Shown here: positions 31,135 to 37,340 of the stretch, one piece after another
Layout: each line of letters begins with the position of its first letter
Numbering within the stretch: the stretch's first letter is position 1
Source of the DNA: Bacteroidales bacterium
GTDB taxonomy: Bacteria; Bacteroidota; Bacteroidia; Bacteroidales; UBA932
Length of the DNA stretch: 39,624 bases
Direction: 5' to 3'
Assembly (NCBI GenBank): GCA_017544265.1
Contig: JAFYEM010000012.1
Span: 1-39,624, forward strand
Made by a program: the position numbers and the translations under genes
Notes under the pieces: generated by a model
Databases searched by the model: none
Seen by the model: only the letters and a program-made list of their open reading frames with translations
Told to the model about the DNA's origin: nothing

Positions 31135-32925
31135 ATGCGCAGACTGATTATCATAGCGCTTTTTCTTTTGTTCGGAGCAGTTTCGGTACCTGCTCAGCCG
31201 CTTCTTCAACCGGAGGGGCGGGAGGTGAAGGTTCTGGTTATTCCGGCTCAGTTCAGCGATGTCAGTTTTACTGTTTCCAGAAATGGATTTCAGGCACTTG
31301 CCGATGAGGCGGCGCTGTACTGGAAGGACCAGTGCCCCGGCTGGGAGTTTGATTTTTATGTGGCGCCCATAATCTCGCTGCCGCGCCCCAGGGCCTATTA
31401 CGGCGGCAATGACTACCATGGTTCGGACCGCCATCCGGATGAGTTCGTCCGAGATGCATGCACCCTTTCCACAGGCTTGGACTTCAGCCGTTTCGATGTG
31501 GACGGCGACGGTATCATAGACCACCTTATCCTGTTCTATCCTGACCGCGACGAGGCGGACGACGCGGTGCAGAACGCCGATTGCCTGTGGTCTCAGTTCT
31601 GGCGGCTTTCTGAATCGGACAGCGGCCGTTGGAAGTCCCCGGACGGTGTTTTCGTTGATACTTACGCTCTTGTCTCGGAGCTTGGAAAGACGTCTACCGG
31701 CTACCATAAGGCGTCCATAGGGACTCTTTGCCATGAACTGGCACATACCTTCAATCTTCCGGATTTTTACGATACCGACTATATCCAGGGCGGTTTCTCT
31801 GAAGGTCTGTGGGGCTCGCTTTCACTTATGGACAAGGGCAATTACAACAATTACGGGAAGACACCGCCGAATCTAACCAGCGTGGAGATGTGGCTGCTGG
31901 GTTTGTCTGAGGGTCGTAAACTGCACACCGGGGAGGAAACTCTGCGGCCGATTGGGGAGTCGGGAGATTTCCTCGTGCTTTCGACGGAAAATGACGGCGA
32001 GATGTTTTTCTTCGAGTGCCGCGACAACAGCGGCTGGGACGAGTATATCGGCGGCAGAGGTCTGCTGATTTATCATCTGGACCGTTCAGCCGGTACCATC
32101 GGCGGGATGGATACCCGTGAACGCTGGCTATCGAACAGAGTCAATGCCTTCAAGGGCCATCAGTGCGTGGACCTTGTGGAGGCCGACCCCGGCGTAGCGG
32201 ATGAATTCACGGTGGCTTATTCCACCGGGACCCTTCTGGAGAAAGTGCCGAGGGTGTTTTTCCCCTGTGGCGAGATAAATTCTTTCGAGCCTCCGGCATT
32301 CAGCAGTTGGAAGGGCAAGGCCTCTCCGCTGTCTCTCAGCGACATCCGTCTTCTTGAGGACGGATGCGTGAGTTTTACCGTCAGCGGAACGGACACGCCT
32401 ACGCGAATTGTCATAGACCGCTGCGAGGTCTATCAGGACGCGGCGATAATTCAGTGGCGGACGGACAATACTGAGGATGAAGTCTGTCATCTGCGGATTA
32501 CTTCCGGTCCGGCAGTTCTGGCGGATGTGGACATAGCGGCATGGCAACGCGGGCATTTCGCTTTCGTCGCGGATGCTCTGTCTCCATCGACAAACTATAA
32601 TATGACTGTTTCCGTTGAGGACGGGGCCGTAAGCGTGGAGCGGGTGTTCAAGACGAAATCTGCAATACGCGGCGGCATACCATATATTTATCTGGGGTAT
32701 GTGCCCCGTAATGACGACGGCTCTTTCCCGCCTGGGGTACAGCTGCCGTTGCGGCTGTATAACAGTCCGGCGGGGGCGGAGGTCTTGTGGACCTTCAACG
32801 GCGAGAGGGTGGAGTGCGGGCCTGACGGATATTTTATCGCCGGCAGTGAAGGGGAGCTCCGTGCTGAGGTGTTCTGCCCCGGGAGCCGCAAGCTGACTGT
32901 CTCCAAAACGATTATTATGCGATGA
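31135..32925 (+). CDS. Secreted M6 family metalloprotease (immune inhibitor A-like)
   Basis: 596 residues from ATG 31135, which begins a proper signal peptide (MRRLIIIALFLLFGAVSVPAQ); the 17 codons upstream are discarded. The catalytic domain has the M6 layout: VKVLVIPAQFSD near the N-terminus, FDVDGDGIIDHLILFY, and the zinc site H200-E-L-A-H204 followed by TFNLPDFYD, with the later WGSLSLMDKGNYN Met-turn region. The C-terminal third contains an FN3-like domain (~425-505) and a final beta domain. Predicted secreted endopeptidase. It overlaps the next gene by ATGA and is divergent from tyrS. Promoter not well defined: only an imperfect ATAATTTG at ~31079 is seen. Confidence 0.88.
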   Translation: MRRLIIIALFLLFGAVSVPAQPLLQPEGREVKVLVIPAQFSDVSFTVSRNGFQALADEAALYWKDQCPGWEFDFYVAPIISLPRPRAYYGGNDYHGSDRHPDEFVRDACTLSTGLDFSRFDVDGDGIIDHLILFYPDRDEADDAVQNADCLWSQFWRLSESDSGRWKSPDGVFVDTYALVSELGKTSTGYHKASIGTLCHELAHTFNLPDFYDTDYIQGGFSEGLWGSLSLMDKGNYNNYGKTPPNLTSVEMWLLGLSEGRKLHTGEETLRPIGESGDFLVLSTENDGEMFFFECRDNSGWDEYIGGRGLLIYHLDRSAGTIGGMDTRERWLSNRVNAFKGHQCVDLVEADPGVADEFTVAYSTGTLLEKVPRVFFPCGEINSFEPPAFSSWKGKASPLSLSDIRLLEDGCVSFTVSGTDTPTRIVIDRCEVYQDAAIIQWRTDNTEDEVCHLRITSGPAVLADVDIAAWQRGHFAFVADALSPSTNYNMTVSVEDGAVSVERVFKTKSAIRGGIPYIYLGYVPRNDDGSFPPGVQLPLRLYNSPAGAEVLWTFNGERVECGPDGYFIAGSEGELRAEVFCPGSRKLTVSKTIIMR

Positions 32926-33332
32926 GGAAACTTCTGCCCATATTATTCTGCCTTCTGCTTGCTTCCTGCAGGGAGAAAGACGCTGTGCAGCCTCCGGAAT
33001 TTCCTTCCGGAACAATTTCTCTGATCATCGAGGGAAAGTCGGTTTTTGTCTATGACGACATCAGCTGCCAGTGCTCATTTGATACATCAGGGAACATATT
33101 CAGGGCACATACGGACGATATGGGGGATTATTTCTTCCTCGGCGCACGCCGCTATTCCCAGCCGCTGAAAAAAGGCGACAGCCTGACTGCAAACCTGGAA
33201 TGGGCCGTGGGAAGGAGCGTCCCCCAGGAAAGAACGAACGTATCCTTCACTGTCGATGATATCGACGAGGAAGGATACGTGTATCTATGGTCTTCCGGCA
33301 GCAGAATCGCCGCCGTAATCCGTATTTTCTAG
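32922..33332 (+). CDS. Small uncharacterised lipoprotein coupled to the M6 protease
   Basis: 136 residues with signal peptide and lipobox LASC (Cys16), followed by [11 protein letters not shown]. The mature part looks like one beta-sandwich ([16 protein letters not shown]... [31 protein letters not shown]). No family recognised. Its ATG overlaps the protease stop (ATGA), indicating translational coupling and perhaps a role as partner or inhibitor, which is speculation. Its TAG overlaps the tpiA TAG on the other strand in the palindrome CTAG (33329-33332). Confidence 0.75.
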   Translation: MRKLLPILFCLLLASCREKDAVQPPEFPSGTISLIIEGKSVFVYDDISCQCSFDTSGNIFRAHTDDMGDYFFLGARRYSQPLKKGDSLTANLEWAVGRSVPQERTNVSFTVDDIDEEGYVYLWSSGSRIAAVIRIF

Positions 33333-34084
33333 AAACTCAGCGCAATGCCGATGAAATCGTCGGCTTTCAGTGCTGCTCCGCCGATGAGGCCGCCGTCTAT
33401 GTCGGGGCAGGCGAAGAGTTCTTTTGCATTGGAGGGTTTGCAGCTGCCGCCGTAGAGGATGGTCATGTCGTCTGCTGCTGCAGGGCCGAATTTTTCCTCG
33501 ATGATACTGCGGATGCAGCGGTGGATTTCCTCTGCCTGCTCTGCCGTGGCGGTCTTGCCTGTGCCGATTGCCCACACGGGCTCATAGGCGATGACGATGC
33601 TCTTGAGTTCTTCTGCGCTGAAGTTGAACAGTACGTTCTCGATCTGGGCGCGTACTACGTCGAAATGTTTTCCAGCCTCTCTTTCTTTGAGGTTTTCACC
33701 CACGCAGAGAATAACTTTAAGATTCCTGGAGAGGGCGAGGCGGACTTTCTTCACTAATTTAGCGTCGGTTTCGCCATAGTACTGGCGGCGCTCGGAGTGG
33801 CCGAGGATGGTGTAGCTGCAGCCTGCGCTCACCAGCATGTCGGCGCTGACTTCACCGGTGAAGGCTCCCTTTTCCTCGTCGGCACAGTTCTGGGCGGATA
33901 CTGCGATGCGGCTGCCTTTGAGGGCGTCGGCGACGCTCACGAGGTGGGTGAAAGGTGGGGCAACGATGAGTTCCACGTTTGCTGGGATGTCTTTTGCTTT
34001 TTCGAGGACTGCTTTTGCGAGTTCTACTCCTTCAGGAACTGTGGTGTTCATTTTCCAATTTCCTGCAACGATGAATTTTCTCAT
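33329..34084 (-). CDS. tpiA: Triosephosphate isomerase
   Basis: 251 residues, standard length. Catalytic residues are visible: Lys11 (GNWKMN), His96 (LGHSERR) and Glu168 ([15 protein letters not shown]), and the phosphate-binding loop [10 protein letters not shown] near the end. Interconverts dihydroxyacetone phosphate and glyceraldehyde 3-phosphate in glycolysis and gluconeogenesis. The start [10 protein letters not shown] is certain from the family; an open frame extends 44 codons further upstream into A-rich repeats and is not part of the protein. The gene has a ~280-base leader full of repeats, with a good promoter at 34368-34398. Stop TAG overlaps that of the convergent lipoprotein gene. 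Confidence 0.96.
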   Translation of the reverse strand: MRKFIVAGNWKMNTTVPEGVELAKAVLEKAKDIPANVELIVAPPFTHLVSVADALKGSRIAVSAQNCADEEKGAFTGEVSADMLVSAGCSYTILGHSERRQYYGETDAKLVKKVRLALSRNLKVILCVGENLKEREAGKHFDVVRAQIENVLFNFSAEELKSIVIAYEPVWAIGTGKTATAEQAEEIHRCIRSIIEEKFGPAAADDMTILYGGSCKPSNAKELFACPDIDGGLIGGAALKADDFIGIALSF

Positions 34085-34099
34085 AATTCTGTTTTTTTT

Positions 34100-34160
34100 A
34101 TTGTTATTACTTTTTGTTATTACTTTTTGTTCTGTCTTTTTGTTCTTGTCTTTTTGTCTT
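34100..34160 (-). repeat. A-rich 13-14 nt repeats just upstream of tpiA
   Basis: The plus strand shows two exact TTATTACTTTTTG units in a row, then TTCTGTCTTTTTG and TTCTTGTCTTTTTG. In the tpiA mRNA these read as CAAAAAG-type units immediately before the start codon. They may keep the initiation region unstructured or slip in copy number. Confidence 0.6.
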
Positions 34161-34164
34161 TGGC

Positions 34165-34226
34165 CGTTGCCGCTGTATTTCGGCGGCTTTTCAGGGTGTC
34201 TATGCCGCCAAAACACAGCGGCAACG
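34165..34226. repeat. 23-bp inverted repeat (long hairpin) in the tpiA leader
   Basis: Arms at 34165-34187 and 34204-34226 pair at 21 of 23 positions around a 16-nt loop. Core halves are CGTTGCCGCTGT and ACAGCGGCAACG, followed by GGCGGC/GCCGCC. There is no T-tract suitable for termination on the plus strand; on the minus strand the downstream sequence is A-rich. Confidence 0.8.
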
Positions 34227-34350
34227 TGCCTGTGCGGTCATCACGAGGTGCCTGTGCGGTCATCACGACATGCCTGCAACGTCACCGCGACATGCCTGCA
34301 ACGTCATCACGACATGCCTGCAACGTCATCGCGACATGCCTGCAACGTCG
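34226..34350. repeat. 22-bp direct tandem repeat, about 5.6 copies
   Basis: Contiguous units begin at 34226, 34248, 34270, 34292 and 34314, with a partial one at 34336. Units share the core TGCCTG and CGTCATC[A/G]CGAC; the first two carry GTGCGG where the others carry GCAACG. No spacers, so not CRISPR. The unit is not a multiple of three, and equals about two helical turns. Confidence 0.88.
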
Positions 34351-34367
34351 GGGCGGCGACAAGAGTG

Positions 34368-34398
34368 TAAAGATACAAAAAAAATAGCGTTCACCAAA
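34368..34398 (-). promoter_or_regulatory. Promoter of tpiA, embedded in the histone gene terminator
   Basis: Minus-strand -33 TTTG (34395-34398), exactly 19 bases, -7 TATCTTTA (34368-34375, one mismatch). The -33 box lies in the loop-proximal part of the upstream terminator stem and the spacer is its right arm and T-run. Confidence 0.6.
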
Positions 34399-34413
34399 AT
34401 TTGGGAACGCTAT
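34377..34413 (-). terminator. Intrinsic terminator of the histone H1-like gene
   Basis: On the minus strand ATAGCGTTC (34405-34413) pairs with GAACGCTAT (34384-34392), extended by inner CCAAA/TTTGG pairing, followed by eight T (34377-34384). It starts 20 bases after the TAA of the histone gene. Confidence 0.85.
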
Positions 34414-34433
34414 GCAATTTCTGAGTGGCTGGA

Positions 34434-34607
34434 TTATTTGGCAGCGAGAACAGAAGCTTTACGGAAGTCTTTGAGGTCTTTCATAAGAGCAAGAGCGGCT
34501 TTGCGTGCGCGGGCACCAGCAGCTTTGTTACCTTTAGCGACCTGAGCCTCTGCGTTCTTTGCGAACTCAGCAATCTCAGCATTGATTTTCTCAACAAGAG
34601 CTTTCAT
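34434..34607 (-). CDS. Histone H1-like (Hc1 family) small basic protein
   Basis: 57 residues: starts MKALVEKINAEIAEFAKN, has QVAKGNKAAGARARKAAL in the middle and ends KDLKDFRKASVLAAK. The Lys/Ala/Arg-rich, helix-forming composition matches the short Hc1-type 'histone H1' proteins widespread in Bacteroidetes, named from chlamydial Hc1, thought to bind and compact DNA. The gene is cleanly bounded: leader hairpin at 34641-34658, a candidate -7 box at 34682-34689 and its own terminator. Codons are strongly biased (GCT/GCA Ala, AAA/AAG Lys, few rare codons), consistent with high expression. Too short for a routine ORF cutoff but confident by family resemblance. Confidence 0.88.
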   Translation of the reverse strand: MKALVEKINAEIAEFAKNAEAQVAKGNKAAGARARKAALALMKDLKDFRKASVLAAK

Positions 34608-34640
34608 TTTGATTGAATATTAATGTTAAACAATTTGGAA

Positions 34641-34658
34641 TGTGCAAAATCTTGCGCA
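34641..34658 (-). other. Small hairpin in the leader of the histone H1-like gene
   Basis: TGTGCAA (34641-34647) pairs with TTGCGCA (34652-34658) around AATC, with one G-T pair. It lies 34 bases before the ATG, between the ATG and the TATTTTTG box (minus strand, 34682-34689). Confidence 0.35.
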
Positions 34659-34722
34659 ATTTAGGTAAAATCTTTGAAAAACAAAAATATTGAGCAAAAA
34701 AAATGGCCTATATTGCTTGTTT

Positions 34723-35295
34723 TCAGTCTTTTTTACGTGTATTCAGGCTGTTCATTGCCCTTTCCACCCCTACAAAAGCGAAATCTATGACTCCACGGCG
34801 GACTTTTTCGGCGAGTTCGGGGATGGCTTCCTGCTCTTCTTTGGAGAAGTCGCTCAGCACATAGTCAATCTGTTCTCCTGCCTGGAAATTGTTCCCGATT
34901 CCGATTCGGATTCTGGCCCATTCGCTGCTTTCCAGTAGATCTGTGATGTTCTGGAGGCCGTTGTGACCTCCGGAAGAGCCGGCTCGCCGCATGCGGATTG
35001 TCCCGAAGGGCAGATTCAGGTCGTCTGAAATAACCAGCAGGTTCTCCAGGGGCAGGCTGAGCTGCTGCAGCCAGTAGCGGACGGCATTGCCGCTGAGGTT
35101 CATGTAGGTCGATGGCTTAAGCAGGTGGAAGCGGCGGCCTTTGACCGAGATTTCCGCGACGGCGCCGTAACGGGCTGTACGGAAAACAGTATCGGATGCC
35201 TGAGCCCAGGCATCCAATACCATAAATCCTATGTTATGTCGCGTGGCGGCGTATTCGTCACCGATATTGCCGAGTCCGACAACTAGGTAGTCCAT
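34723..35295 (-). CDS. pth: Peptidyl-tRNA hydrolase
   Basis: 190 residues, standard for bacterial Pth. Active-site landmarks: Asn10/11 in GLGNIGDEY, His20 in ATRHNIGF, the PSTYMNLSG segment (~61-69) with its conserved Asn, DDLNLPFGTIRMRRAGSSGGHNGL (Asp ~92) and FSKEE near the C-terminus. It releases peptides from prematurely dropped peptidyl-tRNA in the cytoplasm. Sixteen bases separate it from rplY, the usual rplY-pth pairing. A clear terminator after the stop is not seen, only a T-rich stretch. Confidence 0.95.
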   Translation of the reverse strand: MDYLVVGLGNIGDEYAATRHNIGFMVLDAWAQASDTVFRTARYGAVAEISVKGRRFHLLKPSTYMNLSGNAVRYWLQQLSLPLENLLVISDDLNLPFGTIRMRRAGSSGGHNGLQNITDLLESSEWARIRIGIGNNFQAGEQIDYVLSDFSKEEQEAIPELAEKVRRGVIDFAFVGVERAMNSLNTRKKD

Positions 35296-35311
35296 ACGCC
35301 TGTGAGCTTAA

Positions 35312-35899
35312 TTACTCAGCTTTTGCTGCTTCAGCTGCGGCCTGCTGCATTGCGCGGGTCGTGGCGACGCGGCAGATGATGGTGTTCTTGTCGGAGAGGA
35401 TGGTGATTCCGTCGAACTTGAGTTCGCCGGCAGTGAGCCTCTTGTCAAGACCAAGGGGAGTAATGTCTATGTCGAGCTGGTCCGGGAGGTCCTTCATGAG
35501 GGCGCTGACACGGAGTTTGCGGCACAGCTGGGTGAATTTACCACCAGCCTGCACACCGACAGGGTGACCCTGGAGATTCAGGGGAACGTCGATGGCGATG
35601 GGCTTCTTGTCGTCCACTGCAAGGAAGTCCACGTGGAGACAGTTGTCTGCTACCGGGTGGAACTGAAGCTCATGGAAAACGGCGGTGAAGGAGCGGCCGT
35701 CGGAGAGTTCGAGGTCGATAATGTGGGATTTGGGAGTGTAGATTGCTCCGTTGAGTTCTTTCTCGGAAACGGTGAAAAGGACGTTCTCGATTCCGGGTCC
35801 GTAAAGGTTGCAGGGAACGAGACCCTGGCGGCGGAAAGCCTTGATGACGGCTTTGTTGCCTACCTGACGGATTTCTCCTTTAAGGGAAAAATGCTGCAT
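35312..35899 (-). CDS. rplY: Ribosomal protein bL25, CTC (general stress) type
   Basis: 195 residues: an N-terminal L25 5S-rRNA-binding domain (~1-90; FRRQGLVPCNLYGPG... FTAVFHELQFHPVADNCLHVDFLAV) followed by the C-terminal TL5/CTC beta domain (~95-185; IDVPLNLQGHPVGVQAGGKFTQLCRKLRV... LDIDITPLGLDKRL) and a short Ala/Glu-rich tail. Binds 5S rRNA in the large subunit. First gene of rplY-pth, with a good promoter at 35985-36015 and an ~80-base leader containing two hairpins, which could allow feedback control by the protein. Confidence 0.95.
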   Translation of the reverse strand: MQHFSLKGEIRQVGNKAVIKAFRRQGLVPCNLYGPGIENVLFTVSEKELNGAIYTPKSHIIDLELSDGRSFTAVFHELQFHPVADNCLHVDFLAVDDKKPIAIDVPLNLQGHPVGVQAGGKFTQLCRKLRVSALMKDLPDQLDIDITPLGLDKRLTAGELKFDGITILSDKNTIICRVATTRAMQQAAAEAAKAE

Positions 35900-35927
35900 A
35901 ATAGTTTGAATTAAAATGTGTTACTCA

Positions 35928-35975
35928 GTTTTGAACGAGTCAAAACCCCATTGCACCAAAAGCCCTTCGGCTTTT
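35928..35975 (-). promoter_or_regulatory. Two-hairpin leader of rplY
   Basis: Between the rplY promoter and start: hairpin AAAAGCC-CTTC-GGCTTTT (35958-35975) and hairpin GTTTTGA-ACGAG-TCAAAAC (35928-35946), both perfect 7-bp stems. Possible ribosomal-protein autoregulatory leader; the first could alternatively terminate the upstream C11 gene. Confidence 0.45.
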
Positions 35976-35984
35976 AAAGGCCGG

Positions 35985-36015
35985 CAAAGTTAAGAAAAAT
36001 ATTTTATTTGACAAG
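35985..36015 (-). promoter_or_regulatory. Promoter of rplY-pth
   Basis: Minus-strand CTTG (36012-36015), 19 bases, TAACTTTG (35985-35992). The -7 box is a full TAnnTTTG match; the -33 box has one mismatch. The -33 box overlaps the last codons of the C11 peptidase gene. Confidence 0.6.
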
Positions 36016-37275
36016 CGCCGTTGCTTTATTCCAGCCGATTTTCTGCCGGTAATAGGACTTGAGCTGATCGCCGGAATGGCTCGGAAGGAACATGCTCAGT
36101 CCGCTGTAATGGGTGAACTGGATGGTGAAGAATGTGTCCGTGTGCCCTTTGAATATGATAAAATCGTTCAGGGCATTCGCGAGAAGCGCTTTTTCGGAGT
36201 CATCTATGCCGGCGTGGATAAGTATGTCCTCAAGGTCATAGAACCAGTGCTTGTCCTGACGGAAATAGACCTGGATTCCGGCGGTGGGGAGGTTGGATAT
36301 CTGCTCGCGGTATTTCTCGAAAAGAGTCTTGCAGATGCTAACCAGGGGGTCTATCCGTCTGCAGTCAACCACAGTGACAGAAGCGGCTTTTGTGGAACCA
36401 TTGAGGTATTTGTCCAGATAATCGCGACAAACTGCCTCGGGATCCGGGACTGAGCCGCCGAGCAGATATTTCCCCATTGAATCGTAATAAAAGCCCTGGG
36501 AAAGTACTTCAGTGGGGGAGAACCCGATGATATCGACCTTGTCCTTGAGTTCGTAGGCGACCTCTATTCCGCCCATCAGGCAGGCATCGAAGAGGAAGTA
36601 GTCCAGGTGCATCGGAATGGCCCCGGCGAGGGCAGGCAGTTCTATCTCAAAGGATTCCAGGTCCACGCCAACGGTGCCGGTATAGTCAGCGCCTATGCTC
36701 TTGGTAAGGGGCTCCTCCTCGAAATTACGCACCCTCCTCACCCTGCGGGACAAAGCCCAGATGTCGCCGTCGTCCACATCGTCGCCGCCGTCTTCGGGAT
36801 TGGAATAATAACCTTCGGGGAGAAAGCCGGTGGCATGTGAGGAAAAGACCACGCCGTAGCTGTCCGCCGGGTAGCTGTCCTTAATGTAACTGAGTACTTC
36901 GGACATGGTCTGGGCCGTGGAGGCTTTGGTCTCCGCAGGCCAAATCTTGACCGTGTCCATCTGGATGTCGCCCTGCCAGTTCCTTTTAACCTCTATCAGC
37001 ACCGGCGGGACTGGCTCCTTGAAGTTCAGATATCCTTCGGTGCGGCGGTTGAAAACCAGCATCACGTCATTTGAGGACATGTCCACAGGCACGTATCCTT
37101 CCTGAAGCTCGGTGATATTGCGGAGCATCGGACTGCTGAGGTTGTTGTAGCCGGCTGAGTAGAGCAGCATCACGTTGCGGTATCTGGACAGCGTGCCAGT
37201 GCCGCCTTCAGTCATTTTACTGCAGGAGACCGCAAACACTGACAAGATGCAGATATATGCTGCAATCCGTTTCAT
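36004..37275 (-). CDS. Clostripain-family (C11) cysteine peptidase lipoprotein
   Basis: 423 residues from ATG 37273-37275, which starts a signal peptide with lipobox AVSC (Cys18); the 22 codons before it lie upstream of the promoter and are discarded. C11 landmarks: a strand RYRNVMLLYSAGYNNLS, catalytic His147 in VVFSSHATG, and catalytic Cys232 in FLFDACLMGG, with SPTEVLSQGFYYD after it. The family cleaves after Arg or Lys and often self-processes; no obvious propeptide cleavage loop was identified apart from the acidic/basic loop EDGGDDVDDGDIWALSRRVRR (~161-181). Surface or periplasmic location. Transcribed from a -7 box at 37285-37292 with almost no leader; divergent from the DPP III gene. 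Confidence 0.85.
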   Translation of the reverse strand: MKRIAAYICILSVFAVSCSKMTEGGTGTLSRYRNVMLLYSAGYNNLSSPMLRNITELQEGYVPVDMSSNDVMLVFNRRTEGYLNFKEPVPPVLIEVKRNWQGDIQMDTVKIWPAETKASTAQTMSEVLSYIKDSYPADSYGVVFSSHATGFLPEGYYSNPEDGGDDVDDGDIWALSRRVRRVRNFEEEPLTKSIGADYTGTVGVDLESFEIELPALAGAIPMHLDYFLFDACLMGGIEVAYELKDKVDIIGFSPTEVLSQGFYYDSMGKYLLGGSVPDPEAVCRDYLDKYLNGSTKAASVTVVDCRRIDPLVSICKTLFEKYREQISNLPTAGIQVYFRQDKHWFYDLEDILIHAGIDDSEKALLANALNDFIIFKGHTDTFFTIQFTHYSGLSMFLPSHSGDQLKSYYRQKIGWNKATALVK

Positions 37276-37280
37276 TCTAA

Positions 37281-37312
37281 CTTGCAAAGTTACTATTATT
37301 TTATTTAATTTG
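37281..37312 (+). promoter_or_regulatory. Candidate promoter for the DPP III-like gene
   Basis: CTTG (37281-37284), 20 bases, TTAATTTG (37305-37312); each box has one mismatch. It interlocks with the C11 gene's promoter on the other strand. Confidence 0.35.
37285..37292 (-). promoter_or_regulatory. Candidate -7 box for the C11 peptidase gene
   Basis: Minus-strand TAACTTTG, full TAnnTTTG match, nine bases before the ATG, implying a leader of only a few bases. It overlaps the divergent promoter region of the DPP III gene. Confidence 0.5.
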
Positions 37313-37340
37313 CACAGTTTATGAAAATTATCAAGAAACA

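Noticed and set aside
34226-34350. CRISPR array.
   Set aside because: The 22-bp units are contiguous with no unique spacers, and no cas genes are nearby.
33797-34387. Plus-strand frames running through tpiA and the repeat leader.
   Set aside because: Repeat-derived peptide (repeating AC-TCLQRH-type runs) antisense to a certain gene; frame openness follows from the repeat.
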